NCBI GenBank assembly: GCA_037140615.1
Contig: JBAXED010000037.1
Coordinates: 1-33,286 of the forward strand
Origin: CAINVV01 sp037140615
Lineage (GTDB): Bacteria; Bacteroidota; Bacteroidia; Bacteroidales; Prolixibacteraceae
DNA: 33,286 nt
Reading direction: 5' to 3'
The notes beneath the pieces are model-generated. The model saw nothing but the letters and a program-made list of their open reading frames with translations. It was not told where the DNA came from and searched no databases. Shown here in pieces: positions 1 through 7,002 of the stretch. The stretch's first letter is position 1; every line of letters begins with the position of its first letter. Both the position numbers and the translations under genes were made by a program.

Positions 1-2
1 TT

Positions 3-1544
3 CCGGTCAGAACCATCAATATTGACAGCCCCTGGGCCATGCGCTTCAATGATTTCCGGATTGACACCATACGATACCCACATCCCAAAGAATGGTTTGC
101 CAAAAGGAAGTCTGAGGGTTACCGCATCGTCATGTGGATGACCACCATGGTCAACAGCAAAAACAAGAGTACACCGGTTCCCAACTCCGAAGATTGGTAC
201 AATGAGGCAAAATCCAAGGGCTACCTGACAGGCAATGGTCAGCAAAACGGATGGTGGAAAGGCAAAGGTGGCTTTATTGACTATTCGAATCCGGAGGCCA
301 TGAAGTGGTGGCATGGCATGCAGCAAACAGTTTTCGACTATGGCATCGACGGCTGGAAGCTGGATGATACGGCAACGCTCTCCTATTATATGGCCGGACC
401 GATACCTTTTTTGTACAGAAGCACCTTTTCTGGTCTGATGAGCCTGCGAACTTACATGGATCATTTCTACCGCGATGAATACAGGTACGGCCTGACAAAG
501 AACCCTGAATTCATTACGCTGGGACGCTCCATCGACCAGAATTTCCATCCGGAAGGATTTGCGCCTTTGGACGCCGCACCCGTAACCTGGGTCGGCGACC
601 AGAAACATATCTGGAAAACTTCGGAAAAGCTGGTCGACGACGGGAACAAGAAAAAAGATCTCATCGTAACGGGAATTGGCGGGTTTGAAATGGCCATCCA
701 AAGTATTCTCGCTGCCGCGAAACTCAGGTACAACGTGATTGGATCGGATGTTGCAGGGTTTTCAGGCAGTGTCATACCACCCCGATTGTATATCCGATGG
801 GCACAGTTTTCAGCATTCTGCGGACTGTTCCTCAATGGCGGCCATGGCAACCGCGCACTCTGGAATCGAACTCCGCAGGAACTGGAAGTGATCCGAAAAT
901 TTTCCTGGCTTCATACCGAACTTGTTCCCTATATGTACAGCTATGTCGTGACGGGTCACGAAGGCGGAAGGGTCCTGCAAAAACCGGTCGACGGCAAATA
1001 CCACTATCTTTTCGGGGATGATTTTTTGGTGGCGCCGATTTACCAGGATGAACTAAACAACAAGGTGACCCTGCCCAAAGGTAGATGGCGCTATTTCTTC
1101 AATGACAATGAAGTATTTGATGGTGGAACAAGTTTTGAGAAATCTTTTCCGCTGGAAGAATTTCCGGTTTTCATCCGGGAAGGCGCGATCGTTCCCTTGA
1201 ACATCCAACGATCCTGGACGGGACTGGGGAGTGAAGCCAACACAGGAAAAGATACCTGGTTGATTTATCCGGGCATGGACAATGCCTTCATGCTTTACCA
1301 TCCCGACAAAAGCGGTACAACCACAATATCGATGAGGAATCTTCCTGGTAAGTTGGAAATTGAGGCGAAGGACGCGAAGAAACCTTCCGTTTATACCATC
1401 AGGATGGAAAACATTCCTGCTAAAGTACTGTTTGATGATGTTGAGCTCAATGATTCAAGTGATTATCATTTTGATAACCAAAAACATAGGTTGACAGTAC
1501 GTATTGATCAGGTGAAGAATGGGGTCTTGAAGATAGTTTATTGA
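3..1544 (+). CDS. GH31 family glycosidase, C-terminal part (5' end outside window)
   Basis: Retaining alpha-glycosidase of family GH31. The reading frame is open from the first bases of the window, so the ATG at 39 is internal and the N-terminal beta-sandwich is missing. Residue numbers below count from that ATG. The expected GH31 barrel motifs are visible: YGIDGWKLDD, with the likely nucleophile at D109; WVGDQ, with the likely acid/base at D187; and then the GSDVAGFSG and RWAQFSAF segments. A beta-rich C-terminal domain with an EFPVFIREGAIVPL stretch follows. Family members act on alpha-glucosides, alpha-xylosides or alpha-galactosides, and the substrate cannot be read from this fragment. 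The gene converges with the small-protein gene ending at 1604. Family call is firm; specificity is unknown. Confidence 0.9.
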   Translation, partial: PVRTINIDSPWAMRFNDFRIDTIRYPHPKEWFAKRKSEGYRIVMWMTTMVNSKNKSTPVPNSEDWYNEAKSKGYLTGNGQQNGWWKGKGGFIDYSNPEAMKWWHGMQQTVFDYGIDGWKLDDTATLSYYMAGPIPFLYRSTFSGLMSLRTYMDHFYRDEYRYGLTKNPEFITLGRSIDQNFHPEGFAPLDAAPVTWVGDQKHIWKTSEKLVDDGNKKKDLIVTGIGGFEMAIQSILAAAKLRYNVIGSDVAGFSGSVIPPRLYIRWAQFSAFCGLFLNGGHGNRALWNRTPQELEVIRKFSWLHTELVPYMYSYVVTGHEGGRVLQKPVDGKYHYLFGDDFLVAPIYQDELNNKVTLPKGRWRYFFNDNEVFDGGTSFEKSFPLEEFPVFIREGAIVPLNIQRSWTGLGSEANTGKDTWLIYPGMDNAFMLYHPDKSGTTTISMRNLPGKLEIEAKDAKKPSVYTIRMENIPAKVLFDDVELNDSSDYHFDNQKHRLTVRIDQVKNGVLKIVY

Positions 1545-1579
1545 TTTTGGAACACTTAGTCATGACAGGATTGTAAAGT

Positions 1580-1599
1580 GCTTCGAATTGAAGCCTTTT
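1580..1599 (+). terminator. Weak hairpin plus T-run after GH31 gene
   Basis: GCTTC (1580-1584) and GAAGC (1590-1594) can pair across a 5-nt loop, and TTTT follows at 1596-1599. The stem is short, so this is only a candidate terminator. It sits between two convergent genes, where one would be expected. Confidence 0.3.
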
Positions 1600-1603
1600 G
1601 CAT

Positions 1604-1936
1604 CTATTTCGATATTACACCCAGGATGGCTGTACCAACAGCTTTTTGAAGGATCTCCAATCCGGCAGACGCTGCTTTTTGAGCAAGTGATTTTGAGATA
1701 ACCTCCACCGCATTGAGTTCGGCTTCGGCAATCAGCTTTTCATCCAGGAGACGCGATTCAAACTTTTCCTGGCTTAGGTCACCACTAATCCGCAGTTGGG
1801 CCAACAGTGCGAGCCGCTCTTTCCTGCGTTGCAGAAACTGTTCAGCAACAGTTTTGACTTCGCTCCAGTGCTCGCCTACCGTTCCTTTCATGGTCGATAA
1901 CATTTCGGCCAATACATCATCTATATTGATATTCAT
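1604..1936 (-). CDS. Small helical protein of unknown function
   Basis: A 110-residue protein that I do not recognise. It has no signal peptide or membrane segment in its first 90 residues. The middle (about 35-75) is rich in charged residues and Ala/Leu/Glu, as in a long amphipathic helix or coiled coil (VKTVAEQFLQRRKERLALL, EKLIAEAELNAVEV). The last 20 residues are more hydrophobic (KAVGTAILGVISK). It lies 24 bp downstream of the lipoprotein gene ending at 1961, on the same strand, so the two are probably co-transcribed and may work together at the envelope. Function is unknown; the coding call rests on length, ATG start, operon-like spacing and reasonable composition. Confidence 0.65.
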   Translation of the reverse strand: MNINIDDVLAEMLSTMKGTVGEHWSEVKTVAEQFLQRRKERLALLAQLRISGDLSQEKFESRLLDEKLIAEAELNAVEVISKSLAQKAASAGLEILQKAVGTAILGVISK

Positions 1937-1960
1937 GATCTTATGTGTTATGTTGTTCGT

Positions 1961-2437
1961 TTACTGAGGCGGATTGCCGATTATTTGCTTGCCCTTTTCT
2001 GCTACTTGCATAGAGAAGAAAAGATCGCTGAAAGTCTTCCGGTTCAATTTGACCAGTCCGTCGCTCAGCGTATTGTCCTTCTTGTGTTCTTCCTTGTATT
2101 TCGTCCACAGCTCAAGAGTGATTTCACATATCCTGGTGGAATTTTGATTCAGCGGACGGATCTTGTTTTTGCTTAACAAGGCATTTAGCTCCACTTCGAT
2201 GTTCACATATTGTTCCGAAAATTTGGAGAAAGTCCGACCACCGTTTTCGGCGGAGGTATTATCCTGCATTGACTGATAAAATTTATCCACAGCTTTAGCC
2301 GTGCTCACGATCTGCTCAGAAATATTGGCATCGTAGCCGGGAAGAAGGGTCACTTTGCATGCGTTCAATGACAGAATCATCAAAATAAACGCGGAAAGGA
2401 TAATTCTTTTTCTTAAAAGATGGGGTGGCTGCTTCAT
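1961..2437 (-). CDS. Small lipoprotein of unknown function
   Basis: A 158-residue predicted lipoprotein. The N-terminus has basic residues, a hydrophobic stretch (IILSAFILMILS) and a lipobox ending LSLNAC, which puts the lipidated cysteine at residue 27. The mature part is mainly helical, with charged stretches (SEQIVSTAKAVDKFYQSM, TLELWTKYKEEHKKD), and shows no enzymatic motif I recognise. It is the first gene of a two-gene unit with the 110-residue protein that starts 24 bp downstream. Export to the periplasm or outer membrane is likely; the role is unknown. Confidence 0.75.
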   Translation of the reverse strand: MKQPPHLLRKRIILSAFILMILSLNACKVTLLPGYDANISEQIVSTAKAVDKFYQSMQDNTSAENGGRTFSKFSEQYVNIEVELNALLSKNKIRPLNQNSTRICEITLELWTKYKEEHKKDNTLSDGLVKLNRKTFSDLFFSMQVAEKGKQIIGNPPQ

Positions 2438-2540
2438 GAAATTTGTTTTAAAGGGTTAAACAGATTTATCGCAGAAAGGAGTGATTTCCCCTTTGAATGA
2501 AATAATTTTTAAAAATAAAAATTAATCTGGGATATGTTAT

Positions 2541-2553
2541 TGTAATGATTACA
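2541..2553. promoter_or_regulatory. Short palindrome TGTAATGATTACA
   Basis: Six-base arms (TGTAAT/ATTACA) flank one central G in the AT-rich gap between the lipoprotein gene start (2437) and the GNAT gene stop (2593). The size and symmetry would suit an operator for a dimeric regulator of the lipoprotein pair. It occurs once here, so this is weak evidence. Confidence 0.2.
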
Positions 2554-2592
2554 TTTTTTATAACTTAATTTAGTCACTCCGCTGGCGCGTAT

Positions 2593-3129
2593 TCACCCTA
2601 TCTCCAAAATCATGTCCTCGTTCCATCCATGATATGCAAACGATCCCAATGTTTGGAATCCATTTTTACGGTAAAAACGGATAGCCTTTTCGTTGTCGCT
2701 CTGAACGCCGCCCCACAAGATCATCCGCTTGATGTCTCTTGCCGAAAGATCAGATTTGATCTGCTGAAACATGTCATTTCCCAGTCCGCAACTCTGCCAG
2801 GCATCAGCAACCGAAGGAGCATAATTGCAGTCAGTCGTGGGATCAAGCTTCAAGCCGTATCCCTCCAAACGAGAACGATCATGCTCGAAAAACCCAATCT
2901 TAACAATGGCATAAGCAATGATTTCCAGAGTCGCGTTGTCAATGGCCACAAAACCCATATGCATCTCCGAATGCTCGTAGAAATCAGCAATGGCTTGCCT
3001 TTCAAACGAATGCGGACCAAACCTCCTTTTGCTCTCCGCACTCAGATTCTGCAGATAGTCATGCAACCCACCAAAGTCATCCGGCACAAGCCGTCGTATT
3101 TCAATCAACATAAGCTTATTTGTGGTCAT
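2593..3129 (-). CDS. GNAT family N-acetyltransferase
   Basis: A 178-residue single-domain GNAT acyltransferase, predicted to be cytoplasmic, moving an acetyl group from acetyl-CoA to an unknown amine. The acetyl-CoA loop (motif A) reads SCGLGNDMFQQI and is preceded by a VADAWQSC strand. The C-terminal motif B is NEKAIRFYRKNGFQ, typical of the fold. Length suits the family. The ATG at 3129 is used; another Met lies six residues in (MLIEIRRL) and could be the true start. Upstream lies the first copy of the composite repeat. No partner gene hints at the acceptor substrate. Confidence 0.85.
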   Translation of the reverse strand: MTTNKLMLIEIRRLVPDDFGGLHDYLQNLSAESKRRFGPHSFERQAIADFYEHSEMHMGFVAIDNATLEIIAYAIVKIGFFEHDRSRLEGYGLKLDPTTDCNYAPSVADAWQSCGLGNDMFQQIKSDLSARDIKRMILWGGVQSDNEKAIRFYRKNGFQTLGSFAYHGWNEDMILEIG

Positions 3130-3147
3130 TTATGGCTAGGAATGAGG

Positions 3148-3440
3148 GGGTGAAAGTTGAGAGTTGAGAACTGAGAGTTGAGAGTGTGAAGAAGGAAACG
3201 GAGAAGAAAGACTTGGAGAGGGGGAGACTGGGAGACTGGGCGAGCGGAACTCCTGAACTTGGCGCATTGAAACGGAGAAACGGAGAAGCATTGAAACAGA
3301 AAAGGTATTTCTTCTATAATTCGTGTAATTTGTGTAATCTGTGGTAGGGAGGGGTTCATCTGTATAATCAGTATTTAAATCCATGTAATCCATGGGAAAG
3401 TGTTGGTTAGCAAGGGTTTTATCCCACCTTCCATTCTGTA
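3148..3440 (+). repeat. Composite intergenic repeat, copy 1
   Basis: Fills the 317-bp gap between the GNAT start and the metallophosphoesterase stop; no gene is supported here. Read on the plus strand it has modules in order: GTTGAGA-type 7-mers (about 3155-3185), a GAAGAAAGACTTGGAGAG block from 3203, GGGAGACT 8-mers, a GCGAGCGGAACTCC block, GAAACGGA 8-mers, and a 27-bp triplet of 9-mers at 3318-3344 (AATTCGTGT, AATTTGTGT, AATCTGTGG). A further pair, AATCCATGT and AATCCATGG, follows at 3378-3395. TTCTGTAAAT units (3434-3465) run into the end of the neighbouring gene. Open frames through it are low-complexity artefacts. Confidence 0.85.
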
Positions 3441-3446
3441 AATCCT

Positions 3447-4409
3447 TTAATTCTGTAAATTCTGCTTCAGACAATTCAGCGTGATCACCGTCACCTCCGC
3501 CGGACAATTAAACCTCACCGGCAGTCCGCTCACACCGGCTCCCCGTGAGGTATAGCCTTTCATGCGGCCAATGCTCCAAAGCCCATGGTTGAACTGCTTG
3601 CCTTCAAACTGGTGACTCAGCAGCGGAACTCCCTCCTTCAGACAAATCTGTCCGCCGTGGGTGTGCCCGCAAAGGTAGAGATCATACTTATTTTTGGCCG
3701 CAGGCTTAGCTAACTCAGGCGTATGCACCATTGCGATCTTGAAATCGTAGTCCGGCGTGTCGAGGCTGAGGAGTGCCGCATCAGTATAATAATTGAACGG
3801 ATCGTCGGTCCCTGTGATCAGCATCTTCTGCCCATCCCTGGTGATCTCCACCGATTCGTTGATCAGAAGTTGCATACCCGAATCCGGCTCGTACTGGGCC
3901 ATCAGGTAAGTGTCGTGGTTCCCCAAAACGGCAAAAGTGCCAAAGGGAGCCTGGATGTATTTGGACAAAATTTGCAACGGTTTGAGGATGTGACTGAAGC
4001 TTCCCAAAATATCACGCCGGTAATCGCCCGTCAGCAGGCAAATATCAAATTCCAGCGGCTTGACTTTGTCTACCAGGAAAGAGGTAAACCCAGGAATGCT
4101 GTCGATGTGCAGATCGGACAAATGCAGGATCCTGAAGCCATCGAAAGCAGCCGGCAGATTGGGATATTCTATGGCAATGTGGTTAACTGAGATGGTCTTG
4201 GCGTTTCCGTATCCCTTTCTGTAGTGACCCGTAATCTTTAAGAGGAAAGCAAAGATTTTAAGCAGCGCCAGAAACAGGTTCCAGTGACTCTTGCTCTTTT
4301 TGCCGCTCTGCTTGTGGATGAGCCCAATGTTTTCCATCACCGATCGGTTCACAGCCCAGATCAGCCTCTTCTCTTTCCGTACAGCCTCCGTGTCAAGGAA
4401 TTGATGCAT
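3447..4409 (-). CDS. Metallophosphoesterase (calcineurin-like, YkuE/YaeI type)
   Basis: A 320-residue calcineurin-like phosphoesterase with two metal ions. All the metal-site motifs are present: HLSDLH (D99, H101), LLTGDY (D129), VLGNHD (N164, H165), MVHTPE (H229) and LCGHTHGGQ (H249, H251). This layout matches the YkuE/YaeI group, some of whose members act on UDP-sugar lipid intermediates; the substrate here is not established. A hydrophobic stretch at 45-60 (LFLALLKIFAFLLKI) before the catalytic domain suggests membrane association. The last residues (QNLQN) and the stop codon come from a TTCTGTAAAT repeat, so the C-terminus may have been reshaped by repeat DNA. A promoter-like pair lies just upstream. 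Confidence 0.9.
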   Translation of the reverse strand: MHQFLDTEAVRKEKRLIWAVNRSVMENIGLIHKQSGKKSKSHWNLFLALLKIFAFLLKITGHYRKGYGNAKTISVNHIAIEYPNLPAAFDGFRILHLSDLHIDSIPGFTSFLVDKVKPLEFDICLLTGDYRRDILGSFSHILKPLQILSKYIQAPFGTFAVLGNHDTYLMAQYEPDSGMQLLINESVEITRDGQKMLITGTDDPFNYYTDAALLSLDTPDYDFKIAMVHTPELAKPAAKNKYDLYLCGHTHGGQICLKEGVPLLSHQFEGKQFNHGLWSIGRMKGYTSRGAGVSGLPVRFNCPAEVTVITLNCLKQNLQN

Positions 4410-4425
4410 GCTGAAGATTTTATCA

Positions 4426-4456
4426 ACAAGATAGGGATTTTTTCATTTAGTACAAA
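4426..4456 (-). promoter_or_regulatory. Candidate promoter for the metallophosphoesterase gene
   Basis: On the minus strand TTTG (4453-4456) is followed after exactly 19 bp by TATCTTGT (4426-4433). The Bacteroidota consensus is TTTG, 19-21 bp, TAnnTTTG, so the -33 box is perfect and the -7 box imperfect. The -7 box ends 16 bp before the ATG at 4409. The repeat block begins right behind the -33 box. Confidence 0.4.
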
Positions 4457-4458
4457 TT

Positions 4459-4765
4459 GAGACAGGACTAGGGGACTGGGAGACTGGGAGACTAGGCGAG
4501 TGGAACTCCGGAGTATGAAGGATTGAAACAGTGAAACGGTGAAACGGAGAGGACGAGTGGACGACTGAGAAGATGGGAAGATGGGACCGGTCCCTGAGCG
4601 TAGTCGAAGGGTTTCTTTTAATCTGTGTAATTTGTGAAATCTGTGGAAGGGAAAGGAAAGTTGAGAGTGAGGAGTTGAGAACTGAGAGTGATACACGAAA
4701 TTTTTCTTCTTTAATTCGTGTAATCCGTGTAATTCGTGGTTGGAAGGGGGTTATTTGTGGTTAGG
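4459..4765 (+). repeat. Composite intergenic repeat, copy 2, with palindromic insert
   Basis: Occupies nearly all of the 341-bp gap between the metallophosphoesterase start and the DUF3343 stop; no gene is supported. Modules on the plus strand: GGGAGACT 8-mers (4471-4493), GCGAGTGGAACTCC, GAAACGGT 8-mers (4523-4550), GATGGGAA units, the element CCCTGAGCGTAGTCGAAGGG near 4592-4611, a first 9-mer triplet at 4620-4646, GTTGAGA-type 7-mers, and a second triplet at 4713-4739 (AATTCGTGT, AATCCGTGT, AATTCGTGG). It thus contains two triplets, as if two copies had been joined. The distal edge runs to the DUF3343 stop. Confidence 0.85.
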
Positions 4766-4978
4766 CATTCTCTGCGTTTTCATCCCATTCTCCTCCGCAT
4801 ACCTTTCCAGTTTCTCCGCAGTTTCCTTAGTGGTCTCCAGGCACAATCCGCACTCTGTCGAATAAGGTTTTGGCACCGGAATCACCTTCACCTCCAGTTT
4901 GTTTTCTACACACCAGTGTTCCGCCTTGATCACCTGACGGATGTTCTGAAACAACATAATTTCCCTATTTTCCGACAT
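4751..4978 (-). CDS. DUF3343 family small protein (putative Se/S carrier)
   Basis: A 75-residue protein of the DUF3343 family. The diagnostic C-terminal-half motif TECGLCLE gives C43 and C46, spaced as CxxC, after a VPKPYS segment. In other genomes the family sits with yedF and selenium genes, and it is often described as a putative selenium/sulfur carrier; the biochemical role is not firmly known. Its ATG (4976-4978) lies inside the last codons of the upstream desulfurase gene, a 14-bp overlap, which implies translational coupling and a matched protein ratio. With the desulfurase as persulfide or selenide donor, the cysteine pair could accept and pass on the atom. Family call is strong; carrier function is inferred. 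Confidence 0.8.
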   Translation of the reverse strand: MSENREIMLFQNIRQVIKAEHWCVENKLEVKVIPVPKPYSTECGLCLETTKETAEKLERYAEENGMKTQRMPNHK

Positions 4979-6083
4979 CGTGGATGGCTTTTGCCAGGTA
5001 ATTCAACTCCTCCGGCGTATGGTAGGCAGACAATGAAAAACGGCAATCCCCATGTGGGAAAGAGCCCAAATGACGGTGCGCCAAAGGTGCGCAATGGAGT
5101 CCGGCCCTCGACTCGATGCCAAACTTCTCATAAAATTGCAGCGCCAGCTCCGATGAACTTATCGATTGATGCACCACTGAGAACAGCTTCCCCTGATACG
5201 AAAAATCTTCGGCACAACGCACAACATAATTCTTGTTCTTCCTGACCTCCTTCAGCAAAGCGGAAAAATCATCCCGCGAATGCTGCGCTACCGGATGGTT
5301 CTTCAGTGCCGCATTCAATCCATGAATCCCGGTGATGTTGGGCGTTCCTGCCTCAAAACGGTCAGGCACAAAGGAGGGCATCGAGAGTGAATCAGATCCG
5401 CTGCCGGTCCCGCCGAAAATCAAAGGCTCAACCATCTCCGGATGCCGGATAAACGCGCCGCCGGTACCTGTGGGTCCCAAAAGTGATTTGTGTCCGGTGA
5501 AAGCCAGAAAATCGACTCCCCAAAGATCCACCTCAACAGGGTGCGAACCCAACGACTGACTCGCATCCACCAGCAAAGGAATATCCCCTATCGCCTTTTT
5601 GATCTCTCCGGGCGACTGAGCCATCCCGTTCACATTGCTCATGTGGCAAATGGCGACAAGGATGGTGTTGGGACGAATTTTCGCAGCGATCTTTTCCGTC
5701 AGAATTCGTCCGTCGGGCCCACTATCCAGCTGCTCCCATTCGATCAAGCCCATCTGGCACATATGCTGAAGCGGCCGGGCAATCGCATTGTGCTCCATGG
5801 CCGAAGTAAGCACGTGGCCACCTTTTTTGCAGATTCCCTGAATCATCAGGTTTAGCGCAGTGGTGGCATTGGCGGTCAGGACGATCTTGCCCCCATCCGA
5901 AGAACCCATCCATTCCGCCAGATGATCGCGGCACTCTTCCACCAATCTGGTCGACTGCAGTATCCGCGGATACGCAGACCGTCCATAGGTGCCACCCGTC
6001 TCATTCAGGTGCTTGCTCATCGCTTCCGCTACCTCTGAAGGTTTAGGGAAACTCGTCGCGCAATTGTCGAAATATAGGTTCAT
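4965..6083 (-). CDS. Class V aminotransferase, cysteine desulfurase family protein
   Basis: A 372-residue PLP enzyme of the NifS/Csd fold, in the subgroup annotated as cysteine desulfurase family protein and often found beside yedF and DUF3343. The start MNLYFDNCATSFPKP is typical. PLP-site features include D173 (LLVDASQSLG), expected to hold the pyridine nitrogen, and K199 in FTGHKSLLGPTGTGG, the Schiff-base lysine. C331 in SRAGLHCAPLAH is the expected persulfide cysteine. The predicted reaction releases sulfur from cysteine, or selenium from selenocysteine, as an enzyme-bound persulfide or selenide. It follows yedF by 129 bp and overlaps DUF3343 by 14 bp. It is unlikely to be the housekeeping IscS/SufS, since no Fe-S scaffold gene is near. 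Confidence 0.85.
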   Translation of the reverse strand: MNLYFDNCATSFPKPSEVAEAMSKHLNETGGTYGRSAYPRILQSTRLVEECRDHLAEWMGSSDGGKIVLTANATTALNLMIQGICKKGGHVLTSAMEHNAIARPLQHMCQMGLIEWEQLDSGPDGRILTEKIAAKIRPNTILVAICHMSNVNGMAQSPGEIKKAIGDIPLLVDASQSLGSHPVEVDLWGVDFLAFTGHKSLLGPTGTGGAFIRHPEMVEPLIFGGTGSGSDSLSMPSFVPDRFEAGTPNITGIHGLNAALKNHPVAQHSRDDFSALLKEVRKNKNYVVRCAEDFSYQGKLFSVVHQSISSSELALQFYEKFGIESRAGLHCAPLAHRHLGSFPHGDCRFSLSAYHTPEELNYLAKAIHDVGK

Positions 6084-6129
6084 AAGAAGTTTGAAATGTT
6101 TGTGATTTCTAAATTGTTTGAGGAGTTAC

Positions 6130-6200
6130 TGGCAGCTCTTCGACTTCGCAAAAGGACGGGTCTCATTTTCCCATATTCCCATCTTCTCATCTTCTTCGTT
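6130..6200 (-). repeat. Degenerate trace of the repeat family between yedF and the desulfurase gene
   Basis: Read on the minus strand this short gap contains GAGAAGATGGGAATATGGGA, then CCGTCC and GCGAAGTCGAAG. The same order (GAGAAGATGGGAAGATGGGA, CCGGTCC, GCGTAGTCGAAG) occurs in copy 2 at about 4566-4609 on the plus strand. The similarity suggests an eroded partial copy inside the selenium operon. Confidence 0.5.
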
Positions 6201-6212
6201 CAACTTTTTGTG

Positions 6213-6818
6213 CTACGGCTTAATGATATGTCCGGCCTTCGCCATCGTCTCGGTAATGGTAAACATATTCGAGATTCTGCCTACGGCGAGAAGGGTTTTC
6301 ACTTCGTAAAAATCGACGCAGGTGCCGCAGATCATGACATCTACCCCACTCTCGTCCAAGGTCTTCAGGGAGCCGATCACGCCGGAATCATTGGTTGCCA
6401 GTTTAACTCCGGAATTATAAAATATCAGATGCGTGGGCAGAATGGGCTGTTCAATCAATGAATTCAGAAATGCCTTAATCAGGATGGCTCCAAGTTCAGC
6501 ATCACCATCGCCCATCTTGTCGCTGCTCACAACCACCACGTAAGAATTGGAGCACATTCCGGGATCAATACTGCCAATTCCGGACACTTCTTTTGCCTCA
6601 ACTTTTTCATTCACTACCGTGATGTGAAAGATCCCATCCAACTCAGTCCCTTCGGGGGATAATGCCTGATCGTTCAGATAAGTCAGGATATTTTGAAAAG
6701 CCGTTTTGTTGTCTATTTCAATCTGCAGGGTCTCACCCGGCAGACAGTTTTTCAGTGCCTTCCTCGTCAAGATCAATGGTTGCGGACATAACAACCCTTT
6801 GCCGTTTACTGTTTGCAT
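6213..6818 (-). CDS. yedF: Selenium metabolism protein YedF
   Basis: A 201-residue two-domain protein. Residues 1-75 form a TusA/SirA-like domain with the signature LLCPQPLI, where C11 is the sulfur- or selenium-carrying cysteine. Residues 90-201 form a DsrE-like domain (SSDKMGDGDAELGAILIKAF) ending in CGTC (C164, C167). This architecture and length match the selenium metabolism protein YedF family, which co-occurs with selD. It is likely to move selenium or persulfide sulfur in the cytoplasm toward selenophosphate or 2-selenouridine synthesis; the exact step is not proven. It lies between mnmH and a desulfurase on the same strand. Repeat copy 3 covers its upstream region, and I found no convincing promoter there. 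Confidence 0.9.
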   Translation of the reverse strand: MQTVNGKGLLCPQPLILTRKALKNCLPGETLQIEIDNKTAFQNILTYLNDQALSPEGTELDGIFHITVVNEKVEAKEVSGIGSIDPGMCSNSYVVVVSSDKMGDGDAELGAILIKAFLNSLIEQPILPTHLIFYNSGVKLATNDSGVIGSLKTLDESGVDVMICGTCVDFYEVKTLLAVGRISNMFTITETMAKAGHIIKP

Positions 6819-6851
6819 ATAACTATGATAATTATTCGAAAATTTCTAACC

Positions 6852-6994
6852 CCACCCAACCACGAATTACACAAATTACACGAATTAAAAGAAGAAATGC
6901 TTTCTCTGTTTCACTGTTTCCCCGTTTCAATCCTTCATTCTCAGGAGTTCCACTCGCCTAGTCTTTAAGTCTCCCCCTCTCCAAGTCTTTCTTC
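6852..6994 (-). repeat. Composite intergenic repeat, copy 3 (reverse orientation)
   Basis: Fills the gap between mnmH (stop 7003) and yedF (start 6818). On the minus strand it reads GAAGAAAGACTTGGAGAGG, GGGAGACT-like units, GCGAGTGGAACTCCTGA, GAAACGG/GAAACAG 8-mers, GCATTTCTTCTTTTAATTC and the 9-mer triplet (6860-6886), then GTTGGGTGGGG. Module order matches copies 1 and 4. It starts 8 bp after the mnmH stop codon, and its GTGGTTG end points toward yedF. Confidence 0.85.
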
Positions 6995-7002
6995 ATTTTT
7001 AA

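Noticed and set aside
3126..3507. Open frames over repeat copy 1 (minus strand)
   Set aside because: They translate tandem short units into low-complexity peptides and lie wholly or mostly in repeat DNA; no domain, signal or operon context.
4361..4764. Open frames over repeat copy 2 on both strands
   Set aside because: Same low-complexity peptides from 8-mer and 9-mer units; one overlaps the start of the metallophosphoesterase gene.
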